Assembly (NCBI GenBank): GCA_934157035.1
Contig: CAKPHG010000002.1
Location: 248,001 to 312,000, forward strand
Reading direction: 5' to 3'
DNA: 64,000 nt
From: an uncultured Clostridia bacterium
GTDB lineage: Bacteria > Bacillota > Clostridia > TANB77 > CAG-508
Within the stretch, counting starts at the first letter, position 1. Each line of letters begins with the position of its first letter. The notes under the pieces were generated by a model, which had not been told where the DNA came from, searched no databases, and was given only the letters and a program-made list of their open reading frames with translations. Of this stretch, positions 52,460-61,732 are shown piece by piece. A program made the translations under genes and the position numbers.

Positions 52460-53593
52460 ATGGAGAAAAAAACAAGAGTATGGACTAAGTGGCTGTATTG
52501 GTTTACATTTGCAGTAGCAGTAATAGTAGTATATAAAACAGTTGACAATATAGGTCAAATAACAAATTGGTTAGGGGAACTTTTAGGAATATTAGCACCG
52601 TTTGCCACAGGAATATTAATATCATATATACTTTATATACCATGTAGCAAAATAGAATCAATTTATAAAAAAAGTAAGAAAGTAAAAATAATAAGCAAGA
52701 AAGCAAGACCTTTAAGTATTTTTACAGTATATTTGATTGTTTTGATATTAATAATTGTATTACTTAACTTTATTATTCCACCGATTATAAAAAGCGTTAT
52801 AGATTTAACTAATAATTTTACAAGTTACTATAATATTGCCGTCACGAAAATAAGCGAGTTACCAGAAGATTCGTTTTGGAAAACAGAAGTAATTACAAGA
52901 ATAATTAAAGAGATAGAAAACATAAATGTAAAAGAAATAATAAATGTAGACAAATTATCAAATTATGCTCAAGGAGCAATAAATTTTGCAAGTAAGATAT
53001 TTGATATTTTTGTAACGGTAGTTGTTTCTGTATACATACTAAATAGTAGAACAGAAATATTAGCTTTTTTAAGAAAACTGGCAGGTGCAACATTTAGCAA
53101 AAAAATGTATAAAAATTTAAATAAGTATTTTCATCGCACAAATGAAATATTTTTCCACTTTTTATCTAGCCAATTAATAGATGCTATAATAGTTGGAATA
53201 ATAACATCTGTTGCAATGAGCATAATGGGAGTTAAATATGCAGTACTACTTGGATTTATGATAGGTTTGTTTAATTTAATTCCGTATGTGGGAGCAATAA
53301 TCGCTGTTGTATTAGCCGGAGTAATAACTCTTCTTACTGGAGGAGTTACGCAGACAATATGGATGCTTATAGTTGTTACAGTTTTACAACAAATAGATGC
53401 TAATATTATAAATCCAAAAATTGTGGGAGACTCTTTAAAAATAAATCCTATTTTAGTAATTTTAGCTGTTACTGTAGGTGGAGCATATTTTGGAATAATA
53501 GGAATGTTTTTAGCTGTTCCTGTTATAGCTGTTATAAAAGTCTTAATAGAAGATTTTATAGAATATAGGGAACAAAAAAATAAATCTCGTTAA
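52460..53593 (+). CDS. AI-2E-family (UPF0118) permease
   Basis: A 377-residue membrane protein with seven or eight helices in the PerM/AI-2E arrangement: two pairs near the N-terminus, a long soluble loop, then a C-terminal bundle with the family signature P-Y-V-G-A-I-I and a final A-V-P-V-I-A-V. Members include the autoinducer-2 exporter TqsA and sodium-proton antiporters; the substrate here is unknown. AAAGGAAAAAAG precedes the ATG. It follows xth closely and shares a bidirectional terminator with the next, convergent gene. Confidence 0.88.
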   Translation: MEKKTRVWTKWLYWFTFAVAVIVVYKTVDNIGQITNWLGELLGILAPFATGILISYILYIPCSKIESIYKKSKKVKIISKKARPLSIFTVYLIVLILIIVLLNFIIPPIIKSVIDLTNNFTSYYNIAVTKISELPEDSFWKTEVITRIIKEIENINVKEIINVDKLSNYAQGAINFASKIFDIFVTVVVSVYILNSRTEILAFLRKLAGATFSKKMYKNLNKYFHRTNEIFFHFLSSQLIDAIIVGIITSVAMSIMGVKYAVLLGFMIGLFNLIPYVGAIIAVVLAGVITLLTGGVTQTIWMLIVVTVLQQIDANIINPKIVGDSLKINPILVILAVTVGGAYFGIIGMFLAVPVIAVIKVLIEDFIEYREQKNKSR

Positions 53594-53612
53594 AAACGAG
53601 ATTTATTTTTTT
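53575..53612. terminator. Bidirectional terminator between convergent genes
   Basis: AATAAATCTCGTT and AACGAGATTTATT form a perfect stem with an AAA loop, flanked by A and T runs. It overlaps the last codons of the permease gene. Confidence 0.9.
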
Positions 53613-54177
53613 AGTTCTTATTTTTTTTCTTTTTTATAATAACAGAAATTACTATAATAATAAGTAATAAAGCAATAATTGCAAATACACCTGGCCATCC
53701 AAGTATAGAGACAATTTTACTACCTAGTGACATAATAATACCTGCTAATAAAACTCCTAATGTTACTGCGATAACGCTTGTTTTAAAATCTAAATTTAAA
53801 AATGAAGCGGCTAAAGTGCCTGTCCAAGCACCTGTTCCAGGAAGAGGAATACCTACAAAAATAAGTAATGCCCAAAAAATACCATTATTACCAGCAGATT
53901 TTTTTAATTTTTCTCCACCTTTTTCACCTTTATTTAAACACCAAGTGAAAAATTTTCCAATAAATTTTTTATCTTTTCCCCATTCAAGAACTTTTCTTGC
54001 AAATAAATAAATAATAGGAACAGGAAGCATATTTCCTATAATTGCTATAGGATAATATAAAAATATGTTTAAACCTAAACTTTCTGCAATAGGAATAGCA
54101 CCTCTTAATTCAACTATAGGCACCATACTTACAAAAAATACTATTAGATATTTTACAAAAATAGGTAAAGTTGCCAT
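53611..54177 (-). CDS. Small multidrug export protein family (COG2426)
   Basis: A 188-residue integral membrane protein with four or five helices. It resembles the Sm_multidrug_ex family: R-G-A-I-P near residue 24, then a cytoplasmic loop with Lys/Gly-rich sequence (75-95) and G-I-P-L-P-G-T-G-A-W-T-G near 117. The family name is historical and no substrate is established. AAAGGAG lies before the ATG on the minus strand. It is monocistronic. Confidence 0.82.
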   Translation of the reverse strand: MATLPIFVKYLIVFFVSMVPIVELRGAIPIAESLGLNIFLYYPIAIIGNMLPVPIIYLFARKVLEWGKDKKFIGKFFTWCLNKGEKGGEKLKKSAGNNGIFWALLIFVGIPLPGTGAWTGTLAASFLNLDFKTSVIAVTLGVLLAGIIMSLGSKIVSILGWPGVFAIIALLLIIIVISVIIKKKKNKN

Positions 54178-54358
54178 TTAAAAAACTCCTTTGCTTTAAT
54201 AAAATTTTAATCTCACATATTGTACTATAAGAAGAAAAAAAAGTCTACTATTTTTACAGAAATTTTAACCAAAAAGCTCTGAGCATTTTTAAGGTGAATT
54301 GAAGATAATCTAAAGAAAAATAAAAAATTAGGCAAAATATTACAATATGTAGAAAATA

Positions 54359-54388
54359 TTGACAAAATGTATTAAAAAATTATATTAT
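54359..54388 (+). promoter_or_regulatory. Candidate promoter of the Tim44-like gene
   Basis: TTGACA (54359-54364), 18 bp, TATTAT (54383-54388), about 70 bp before the ATG. The remaining 180 bp upstream to the export gene show nothing else. Confidence 0.55.
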
Positions 54389-54460
54389 AAAGATATAAGG
54401 CAAAAGCATAAAAATATTATGCTATGAATAAGAATTAAAAAGAAAATGGGAGGTGAACGA

Positions 54461-55381
54461 ATGAAAAAAATAAGAAAAATAGCTATTTTTTTAATATGTT
54501 TTATTATAATGGGAATACATACAATAAGTTTTGCTGATGTTGGAAGTTTTGATAGATATGATAGTGGAAGCTCATCATCAGATTGGGGCTCTAGTTCATC
54601 AGACTGGGGTTCAAGTTCTTCAAGCTGGGATTGGGATGATGATTATAGCTCAAGTTCAAGTTCTGGTTCAGGTACTTTTGGAGTAAGTTTGGGAACAGTA
54701 ATTTTAATAATAATTGTAGCAATAATAATAAATTCTAAGAAAGGAAAAGGACAACAAAATTACAATGCTACTGCAACACCAACTAGACCAATTCCAACAG
54801 TAGACACAAGTAAATCACATATTTATGCAGAAACTATTAAGAAATTTGATCCAAATTTCTCAGAAGAAAAAATGTTATCATTTGCAAAAGATTTATTTGT
54901 AAAACTACAAAATGCATGGACAGCAAGAGACTGGGAACCAATGAGACCATTTGAAACAGAAAGTCTATTTGAACAACACAAAGCACAAGTTCAAGGTTAT
55001 ATAGATACAAATCGTATTAATGTAATGGATAGAATAGCAGTAAATTATGCAACTCTTTATAACTTCAGACAAGAAGGAGACAGAGATATATTAGAAATTG
55101 CATTAAAATCTACAATGAAAGACTATATAATAGATGCAAAAACTAAACAACTTCTAGAAGGAAGCAAAACACAAGATAGAACTACAGTATATAAATTAAC
55201 ATTTGAGAGAAAAACTGGTGTATTAACTCCAGAGGGAACAGCTAAAGTTAAAACAACAAACTGTCCAAACTGTGGAGCACCAACAGAAATTACATCTGCA
55301 GGAAAATGCGAATACTGCGGAAGTGTTATAACAACAGGAGCAAACACTTGGGTATTATCTGGTTTAGAGCCACTAAGATAG
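54461..55381 (+). CDS. Membrane-anchored Tim44-like protein with zinc ribbon
   Basis: A 306-residue protein. A signal peptide (1-25) ends near S-F-A-D, followed by a Ser/Trp/Asp low-complexity stretch with repeated S-S-D-W-G (about 36-65), a second membrane helix (about 72-91), a Tim44-like domain (about 115-260) and a zinc ribbon C-P-N-C-G with C-E-Y-C-G (about 272-295). Bacterial Tim44-like proteins are poorly known and often bind membranes. The ATG at 54461 has GGGAGGTG upstream. The SPFH gene follows after a long inverted repeat, and both proteins carry zinc ribbons, which suggests a shared membrane function. Confidence 0.8.
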   Translation: MKKIRKIAIFLICFIIMGIHTISFADVGSFDRYDSGSSSSDWGSSSSDWGSSSSSWDWDDDYSSSSSSGSGTFGVSLGTVILIIIVAIIINSKKGKGQQNYNATATPTRPIPTVDTSKSHIYAETIKKFDPNFSEEKMLSFAKDLFVKLQNAWTARDWEPMRPFETESLFEQHKAQVQGYIDTNRINVMDRIAVNYATLYNFRQEGDRDILEIALKSTMKDYIIDAKTKQLLEGSKTQDRTTVYKLTFERKTGVLTPEGTAKVKTTNCPNCGAPTEITSAGKCEYCGSVITTGANTWVLSGLEPLR

Positions 55382-55385
55382 AACT

Positions 55386-55504
55386 TTGAACCATTGGGGA
55401 CGTTTCTTTTCGGTTCATCTGTCCCTTTCGGCTCAAGAAAATATTATTAAAATATGAACCTAAAGGGACAGATGAACCGAAAAGAAACGTCCCTAATGGT
55501 TCAA
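55386..55504 (+). repeat. GGGAC-type long inverted repeat R4
   Basis: A nearly perfect stem of about 43 bp: 55386-55428 pairs with 55462-55504, with one G-T near the base. The core reads GGGGACGTTTCTTTTC on the left and its complement on the right. The loop of about 33 bp extends the stem with GGCTCA/TGAACC. It begins 5 bp after the Tim44-like stop and ends 16 bp before the SPFH start. Confidence 0.9.
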
Positions 55505-55520
55505 AAGAGGAGGAAAAAAT

Positions 55521-56765
55521 ATGGGATTAATTAAAGCAGCAAAAGATGCTATAGGAAGTACATTACATGATCAATGGAAAGAAGCTATTCGTTGCGAAAA
55601 CATGACAAATGATGTTTTAATGGTAAAGAAAACAACACCTACAGGTGTTATTACTAATAAAAGTGCAATTATAGTAGCACCAGGACAATGTGCTGTTATA
55701 TATGATAACGGTAGAGTTATAGATGCTACTGCAGAAGATGGATTCTATACATTTGATAGTTCATCATCTCCATCATTCTTTGCAGGACAATTTGGAGCAG
55801 TATTTAAAGAAATGTGGCAAAGATTTACATTTAATGGAGCAACAGCAAAAGAACAAGCTGTATTCTTCTTTAATATTAAAGAAATTATGGATAACAAATT
55901 TGGAACACCTGCACCAATACCATTCCAAGATTGGTCACATCCAATTCCAAACCAAATGACAAATACATTAACTCCATTAAGAGTTCAAATTAAATGTTTT
56001 GGTAAATTTACATTTAGTATTATGGATCCAGCATTATTTATGCAAAAATTAGCAGGAACAGCTGATATATACAGAAAAGATCAAGTTGTAGAACAATTAA
56101 GAAGTGAAGTAATAGCAGTATTCCAAAATGTAACAAATGAATTAGGAACTTCAAAATATAAAGTACCAGTACTTGAAATGCCAAGTCAAACAGACGAAAT
56201 TAGACAAATGATGGATGAAAAGGTATTTGACGAAAAAATTCGTGAAAGAGGAATTAAAATAGATAGTTTCGCTGTAGAATCTGTTACTTTAGATGAAGAA
56301 TCTGAAAAGAAAATAGATGACTACGAATTAAGTTCAAATGCTTATATGCAACAAGGAAAAATGGTTAGTGCATATTCAGAAGCTGTTAAAAGCGCAGCTG
56401 AAAACAGCGGAGGAGCAATGAATGGATTTATGGGAATCGGAATGATGAACATGAATACTGGAAATGTAGTTGGAGGAGCAGTTTCTGGACCATGGAATAA
56501 TACTGAAAACAGTAAAATGGATTTAAGCAAACAAGAAGAAACACTAGAAAATAAAGTAGAAGAAACAAAAACTGAAGAACCAGCAGTTGCAGAAGAAGTA
56601 AAAGAACCAGTTTCTAATAAATGGACTTGTGATTGTGGAAGTGAAAATGAAGGAAACTTCTGTACAAATTGTGGATCACCAAAGCCAAGAATCTGTAAAA
56701 AATGCAATAGCAAATTAGGAAAAGATTCAAAATTCTGTAGCAACTGTGGAGAAAAGGCTGAATAA
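55521..56765 (+). CDS. SPFH-domain protein with C-terminal zinc ribbons (YdjI-like)
   Basis: A 414-residue protein of the SPFH/virion-core type related to Bacillus YdjI. An N-terminal SPFH fold covers about 30-280 (V-A-P-G-Q-C-A-V-I near 54, K-C-F-G-K-F-T-F near 159). A helical region and a Gly/Met-rich patch follow (about 290-330), then an acidic linker and two zinc ribbons (C-D-C-G with C-T-N-C-G, and C-K-K-C with C-S-N-C-G, about 370-410). There is no membrane helix, so membrane binding would be peripheral. In Bacillus, YdjI works near PspA-type stress proteins; here the neighbour is a Tim44-like protein. GAGGAGG precedes the ATG. Confidence 0.85.
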   Translation: MGLIKAAKDAIGSTLHDQWKEAIRCENMTNDVLMVKKTTPTGVITNKSAIIVAPGQCAVIYDNGRVIDATAEDGFYTFDSSSSPSFFAGQFGAVFKEMWQRFTFNGATAKEQAVFFFNIKEIMDNKFGTPAPIPFQDWSHPIPNQMTNTLTPLRVQIKCFGKFTFSIMDPALFMQKLAGTADIYRKDQVVEQLRSEVIAVFQNVTNELGTSKYKVPVLEMPSQTDEIRQMMDEKVFDEKIRERGIKIDSFAVESVTLDEESEKKIDDYELSSNAYMQQGKMVSAYSEAVKSAAENSGGAMNGFMGIGMMNMNTGNVVGGAVSGPWNNTENSKMDLSKQEETLENKVEETKTEEPAVAEEVKEPVSNKWTCDCGSENEGNFCTNCGSPKPRICKKCNSKLGKDSKFCSNCGEKAE

Positions 56766-56785
56766 AAACTAAATATAAAGTAAAC

Positions 56786-56816
56786 AAAAAAGCAAGAGAA
56801 AGATCTCTTGCTTTTT
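56786..56816. terminator. Bidirectional terminator after the SPFH gene
   Basis: AAAAAGCAAGAG pairs with CTCTTGCTTTTT around a short loop, between convergent genes. Confidence 0.9.
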
Positions 56817-56833
56817 GTTATGAAAAAAGAAAT

Positions 56834-57403
56834 TTAAAACAGTATGGGCTTACAAACAAATCCTGCAAACATCTCAAAATTCTTAGGATAAGGTAGATTG
56901 CATAAGTCTTCAAAAAGAGGGAGTAATCTTGCACAACTCTTAGAAGGAGTTTTCCAGTCTACAAAAAATTGCTGGTGCCTTCCTACCATATCTTTCAAAA
57001 TTACAAGATTATCTTTTTGAAAAACTATTTTTCCTGCTACAGCTTTACCGGAGTCGGTGGAGCCAAACAAAATTAATCTACCTGAGTCGAAACGATCAAT
57101 ATTCCATAAAGAAATTATAGGAATATTATTTTCTTTTGCTTCTAAGAAATCTACGTAATCTGTGTTCATGTCTTTTAAAATATAGCATGTACCAGACTTC
57201 GTTGTTACAGTAGAACCAGACATAGAAACTACTGGCGAAGTAGTAATAAAAGACCCATTTTCAAGCTCTTTGCCGGTTACACTACCTACTAAGCAAAAAA
57301 GTTCTTTACTACATCTGTAATCTACAAACCGAATTTTGTTTTGCCCTTCCACAAAATAGTAATCATCGATAACTGCAACTTCATACATATTTTCTCTTTC
57401 CAT
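56834..57403 (-). CDS. Unknown 189-residue protein
   Basis: Not recognised. The sequence looks globular, beta-rich in its first two thirds, with a Cys at 31, 37, 72 and near the end but no zinc motif. It has no signal or membrane segment. AGGAGG precedes the ATG. A minus-strand TATAAT with TG extended -10 lies at 57491-57486. The gene is monocistronic. Codon and base use is less A-rich than in its neighbours, as in the 14.6-kb gene, which suggests a separate origin. It occupies the place upstream of rpoB where rplJ-rplL normally sit. Confidence 0.65.
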   Translation of the reverse strand: MERENMYEVAVIDDYYFVEGQNKIRFVDYRCSKELFCLVGSVTGKELENGSFITTSPVVSMSGSTVTTKSGTCYILKDMNTDYVDFLEAKENNIPIISLWNIDRFDSGRLILFGSTDSGKAVAGKIVFQKDNLVILKDMVGRHQQFFVDWKTPSKSCARLLPLFEDLCNLPYPKNFEMFAGFVCKPILF

Positions 57404-57485
57404 TTTTTATCCTCCTAAAAAATAAATTTTTATAAAAAGTACACACCTGAAGAAAAAAGGAGTGTTTATTAATGTGATATACATA

Positions 57486-57491
57486 ATTATA
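57486..57491 (-). promoter_or_regulatory. Extended -10 element of the 56.8-kb gene
   Basis: TATAAT with an upstream TGG on the minus strand; the -35 region is poor. Confidence 0.45.
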
Positions 57492-57551
57492 CCATATTTT
57501 TTGAAAAAAGTAAAATTAATAAAAAATGTTAATAAAATTGGGGTCAAAGTA

Positions 57552-57581
57552 TTGACAAGCCTAGAAAAAGTGAAGTATACT
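57552..57581 (+). promoter_or_regulatory. Sigma-A promoter of rpoB-rpoC
   Basis: TTGACA (57552-57557), 18 bp, TATACT (57576-57581). Confidence 0.75.
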
Positions 57582-57829
57582 TAAATGGTATAAGCAAATT
57601 TTTGTCTTACAAAAGAATTAAACTATGGAAATTTTATTAAAAAGAAGAGGAATTGTTTTATTTTATCTTACAGAGAGCTTAATTTTAGTAAGCAGCAAAG
57701 TTAAGATTTTTGTAAAAAATATAAACAAGAAGGACTTCTTTTTACCTATAAATTTTATTCACAAAAGCGCATTATAAATAATGCTAAATTTTTAAGTCTG
57801 CTTTAATTTCAATATAGGGGTGATTTGTT
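57582..57829 (+). promoter_or_regulatory. Long leader of rpoB
   Basis: A leader of about 240 nt without an ORF of note. It contains short complementary segments such as AAGTTAAG/CTTAATTT, and ends in TTTAAGTCTGCTTTAA and ATAGGGGTGATT, the ribosome binding site of rpoB. A related string, TTTAAATCTGTTTTAA and then ATAGGGGG, precedes rpoC. Confidence 0.45.
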
Positions 57830-60800
57830 TTGATAAAAGATATCAAACACGAAAAATGCACACGTAAAACGTTTGCAAAAATTGGCGATTTTATAGAAAT
57901 GCCAAACTTAATTAAAGTCCAAAAAGACTCTTACGATTGGTTTATTGAAGAAGGTTTAGGAGAAGTATTACATGATATTTCACCAATTGTAGACTACTCA
58001 GGAAATTTAGTTCTTGAATTTTTCGATTATTACATGGAAGACAAAACAAAGTATACTGTAGAAGAAGCAAAAGAGAGAGATGCTACTTATTCTGCAAGAT
58101 TACATGTTAAAGTTCGTTTAATTAACCGTGAAACAGGAGAAATTAAAGAACAAGAAATTTACTTAGGTGATTTCCCACTTATGACAGAGAGTGGTACATT
58201 TATTATCAATGGTGCAGAAAGAGTTGTAGTTAGCCAATTAGTACGTTCACCAGGATGCTATTATGACTTTGAATTTGACAAAACAGGTAAAAAAATATTT
58301 ACATCAACTGTTATGCCAATTCGTGGTGCTTGGATAGAGTACGAAACAGATGGAAACGATGTGTTCTGGGCAAGAGTTGACAGAACAAGAAAAATACCTG
58401 TTACTTGCTTATTAAGAGCTATAGGTTTAGCAACAGATGAACAAATTATAGAATTATTTGGAGAAGAAGCAAAACTTACTGCAACAATTCAAAAAGATAC
58501 TATTAAAACACCTGAAGAGGCTTTAATTGAAATTTATAAGAAATTAAGACCAGGTGAACTTCCAACTGTAGATGCTGCAAGAAACTTATTTAATGGATTA
58601 TTCTTTGACGAAAGAAGATATGATTTAGCAAAAGTTGGTCGTTATAAATTTAATAAAAAATTAAGTCTAGCTTCTAGAATTGCTGGAAAAGTAGCTTTTG
58701 AAGATATTATAGATCCTTTAACAGGTGAAGTATTAGTAGAAAAAGACACAGTTATTTCTAAAGAAATAGCAGAAGATATTCAAAATACTGGATTAAATAT
58801 TGTTGATGTTAAAGTAGGAGACAAGAAAGTTAGAATTATAGGAAATGGAACAGTAAATATCCACAAATTTGTAACAGATGTTGATATCTCTGATTTGCAT
58901 TTTAAAGAAGAAGTTAATTATGGAGTGTTAAAATCTATATTAGATACAACTGATAAAAAAGATTTACACAAAGTATTAGAAGAAAGAAAAGAAGAATTAA
59001 TACCAAAACACATTACAAACGAAGATATTATAGCTTCAATTAGTTATTTATTAAACTTAGATCATGGTTTAGGTGTAATAGATGATATAGACCACTTAGG
59101 AAATAGACGTATAAGATGTGTTGGTGAGTTATTACAAAATCAATTTAGAATTGGTTTAACAAGATTAGAAAGAGTTGTTCGTGAAAGAATGACAATTCAA
59201 GACTTAGATGTAGTAACACCACAAACATTAATTAATACAAAACCAATTACATCATCTATTAGAGAATTCTTTGGAAGCTCTCAATTATCACAATTTATGG
59301 ATCAAACAAACCCATTATCAGAGCTTACACATAAAAGAAGAATTTCAGCATTAGGACCTGGTGGACTTTCTCGTGAAAGAGCAGGTTTCGAAGTACGTGA
59401 TATTCACTATACTCACTATGGAAGACTTTGCCCAGTAGAATCTCCAGAAGGACCAAACATTGGACTTATTTCTGCATTATCATCTTTTGCTGTTATTAAC
59501 GAATATGGATTTATTGAAACACCATATAGAAAAGTTGTAGATGGAAAAGTTACAGATATTGTAGAATATATGCCAGCTGATGAAGAAGATAATTATATTA
59601 TAGCTCAAGCTTCAGAACCTTTAGATGAAGAAGGAAGATTTTTAAATAAGAGAATTCGTGTACGTCATAAAGAAGAAATTACAGAAGTTGATCCAAGTCA
59701 AGTTGACTATGTAGACGTTTCTCCAAAACAATTAGTTTCTGTTGCAGCAGCAATGATACCATTCTTAGAGCACGACGATGTTAAGCGTTCACTTATGGGT
59801 TCTAACATGCAACGTCAAGCAGTGCCATTACTTATACCAGAAGCTCCAATAGTTGGAACAGGTATAGAATACAGAGCAGCAAAAGACTCTGGAACTACAG
59901 TTACAGCAATTAATGAAGGTATTGTAGAAAAAGTAACAGCAGACGAAGTAAAAGTTCGTAATAAAAAGAATGAAATAGATACATATAAATTACGTAAGTT
60001 CAAGAGAACAAATGGTGGTACATGTATTAACCAAAGACCAGTTGTAACAAGAGGAGAAAAAGTTAAAGTAGGAGACATTTTAGCAGATGGTCCATCTACA
60101 AAAAATGGAGAAATGGCTTTAGGAAGAAATGTTTTAATAGCTTTCACAACTTGGGAAGGTTACAACTACGAAGACGCGGTATTAATTAGCGAAAGATTAG
60201 TTAAAGAAGATGTTTATACATCAATACATATTGAAGAATACGATTGCGAATGCCGTGATACAAAATTAGGTCCAGAAGAAATTACTCGTGATATACCAAA
60301 TGTCGGAGATGATATCTTAAAAGATCTAGATGAAAACGGTATTATAAGAATAGGTGCAGAAGTAAGACCTGGAGATATATTAGTAGGTAAAGTTACTCCA
60401 AAAGGAGAAACAGAACTTACAGCAGAAGAAAGATTACTTCGTGCTATATTTGGAGAAAAAGCAAGAGAAGTTAGAGATACATCTTTAAGAGTTCCACATG
60501 GTGAAGCAGGAACAATAGTAGATGTTAAAATCTTTACTAGAGACAATTCAGATGAATTAGGACCTGGTGTTAACCAAGTAATTCGTTGCTATATTGCAAC
60601 AAAGAGAAAAATCTCTGTTGGTGATAAAATGTCTGGTAGACATGGTAACAAAGGTGTTATTTCAAGAATACTTCCAGTAGAAGATATGCCATTCTTAGAA
60701 GATGGTACACCAGTAGATATAGTATTAAACCCACAAGGTATTCCTTCTCGTATGAACTTAGGTCAAGTTCTAGAAGTTCACTTAGGTATGGCAGCAAAAG

Positions 60801-61546
60801 CTTTAGGATGGAATGTTGCAACACCAGTATTCGATGGTGCTACAGACGAAGAAATTAAAGAGCTATTGTCAGAAGCAGGTTTAAGAACAGACGGAAAAAC
60901 AACATTATATGATGGACGTACTGGTGAAAAATTTGATAACCCAGTAACTGTTGGTGTAATGTATATGCTTAAACTACATCACTTAGTAGATGATAAAATA
61001 CATGCTCGTTCAACTGGACCATATTCATTAGTTACACAACAACCTTTAGGAGGTAAAGCACAATTTGGTGGACAACGTTTTGGTGAAATGGAAGTTTGGG
61101 CATTAGAGGCTTATGGTGCAGCTTACACACTTCAAGAAATGATAACAGTTAAATCTGATGATGTTGTAGGACGTGTTAAAACTTATGAAGCTATTGTTAA
61201 AGGTGAGAATGTTCCTGAACCAGGAGTTCCAGAGAGCTTTAAAGTATTAGTTAAAGAACTTCAAGCATTAGGACTAGATATTCGTTTATATTCAGAAGAT
61301 AATAAAGAACTAGAATTAAAAGAAAATATAGACGAAGGAATAGATTATGAAGACGCTAAAGTTGGAGAAAATGTAGTAGATGAGGCAGAATTAGAAGACA
61401 GTTACATAGAGGCAGATGAAGATGCAGAAGATAATCTTATAGACACAGATGAATCAGATGATTTATTCATAGGATTAGATGATGAAGAAGATTTATTTGA
61501 TACAGATTTAGCAGAAGATAACTTAGATAATGATGGGTTAGAATAA
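57830..61546 (+). CDS. rpoB: DNA-directed RNA polymerase subunit beta
   Basis: A 1238-residue beta subunit of RNA polymerase. The rifampicin region (from about 480) has [19 protein letters not shown] and [12 protein letters not shown], a normal sensitive-type sequence. Later signatures are [21 protein letters not shown] and the C-terminal [14 protein letters not shown]. The last 80-90 residues are an acidic Asp/Glu tail beyond the usual end. The TTG start follows AGGGGTG. It has its own promoter and is not preceded by rplJ-rplL. Confidence 0.97.
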   Translation: MIKDIKHEKCTRKTFAKIGDFIEMPNLIKVQKDSYDWFIEEGLGEVLHDISPIVDYSGNLVLEFFDYYMEDKTKYTVEEAKERDATYSARLHVKVRLINRETGEIKEQEIYLGDFPLMTESGTFIINGAERVVVSQLVRSPGCYYDFEFDKTGKKIFTSTVMPIRGAWIEYETDGNDVFWARVDRTRKIPVTCLLRAIGLATDEQIIELFGEEAKLTATIQKDTIKTPEEALIEIYKKLRPGELPTVDAARNLFNGLFFDERRYDLAKVGRYKFNKKLSLASRIAGKVAFEDIIDPLTGEVLVEKDTVISKEIAEDIQNTGLNIVDVKVGDKKVRIIGNGTVNIHKFVTDVDISDLHFKEEVNYGVLKSILDTTDKKDLHKVLEERKEELIPKHITNEDIIASISYLLNLDHGLGVIDDIDHLGNRRIRCVGELLQNQFRIGLTRLERVVRERMTIQDLDVVTPQTLINTKPITSSIREFFGSSQLSQFMDQTNPLSELTHKRRISALGPGGLSRERAGFEVRDIHYTHYGRLCPVESPEGPNIGLISALSSFAVINEYGFIETPYRKVVDGKVTDIVEYMPADEEDNYIIAQASEPLDEEGRFLNKRIRVRHKEEITEVDPSQVDYVDVSPKQLVSVAAAMIPFLEHDDVKRSLMGSNMQRQAVPLLIPEAPIVGTGIEYRAAKDSGTTVTAINEGIVEKVTADEVKVRNKKNEIDTYKLRKFKRTNGGTCINQRPVVTRGEKVKVGDILADGPSTKNGEMALGRNVLIAFTTWEGYNYEDAVLISERLVKEDVYTSIHIEEYDCECRDTKLGPEEITRDIPNVGDDILKDLDENGIIRIGAEVRPGDILVGKVTPKGETELTAEERLLRAIFGEKAREVRDTSLRVPHGEAGTIVDVKIFTRDNSDELGPGVNQVIRCYIATKRKISVGDKMSGRHGNKGVISRILPVEDMPFLEDGTPVDIVLNPQGIPSRMNLGQVLEVHLGMAAKALGWNVATPVFDGATDEEIKELLSEAGLRTDGKTTLYDGRTGEKFDNPVTVGVMYMLKLHHLVDDKIHARSTGPYSLVTQQPLGGKAQFGGQRFGEMEVWALEAYGAAYTLQEMITVKSDDVVGRVKTYEAIVKGENVPEPGVPESFKVLVKELQALGLDIRLYSEDNKELELKENIDEGIDYEDAKVGENVVDEAELEDSYIEADEDAEDNLIDTDESDDLFIGLDDEEDLFDTDLAEDNLDNDGLE

Positions 61547-61552
61547 AAATTA

Positions 61553-61588
61553 CAATTAGGGACATCTAAAAAATGTTGTCCCTAATTG
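61553..61588 (+). repeat. GGGAC-type hairpin R5 between rpoB and rpoC
   Basis: A perfect 12-bp stem, CAATTAGGGACA with TGTCCCTAATTG, and a 12-base loop, 7 bp after the rpoB stop. There is no U-tract directly after it, so it should not fully block rpoC transcription. Confidence 0.85.
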
Positions 61589-61732
61589 AAAAAATTAACA
61601 ATAATAAAAATATAATTAAATAAATTTTAAAAAGATTAAAGACGACATTTAAATTTGCACCAGCAGTGGTTAGAACTTTAAATCTGTTTTAAAATTACCC
61701 AACAAATTAATAAATAGGGGGCTAATTAAAAA

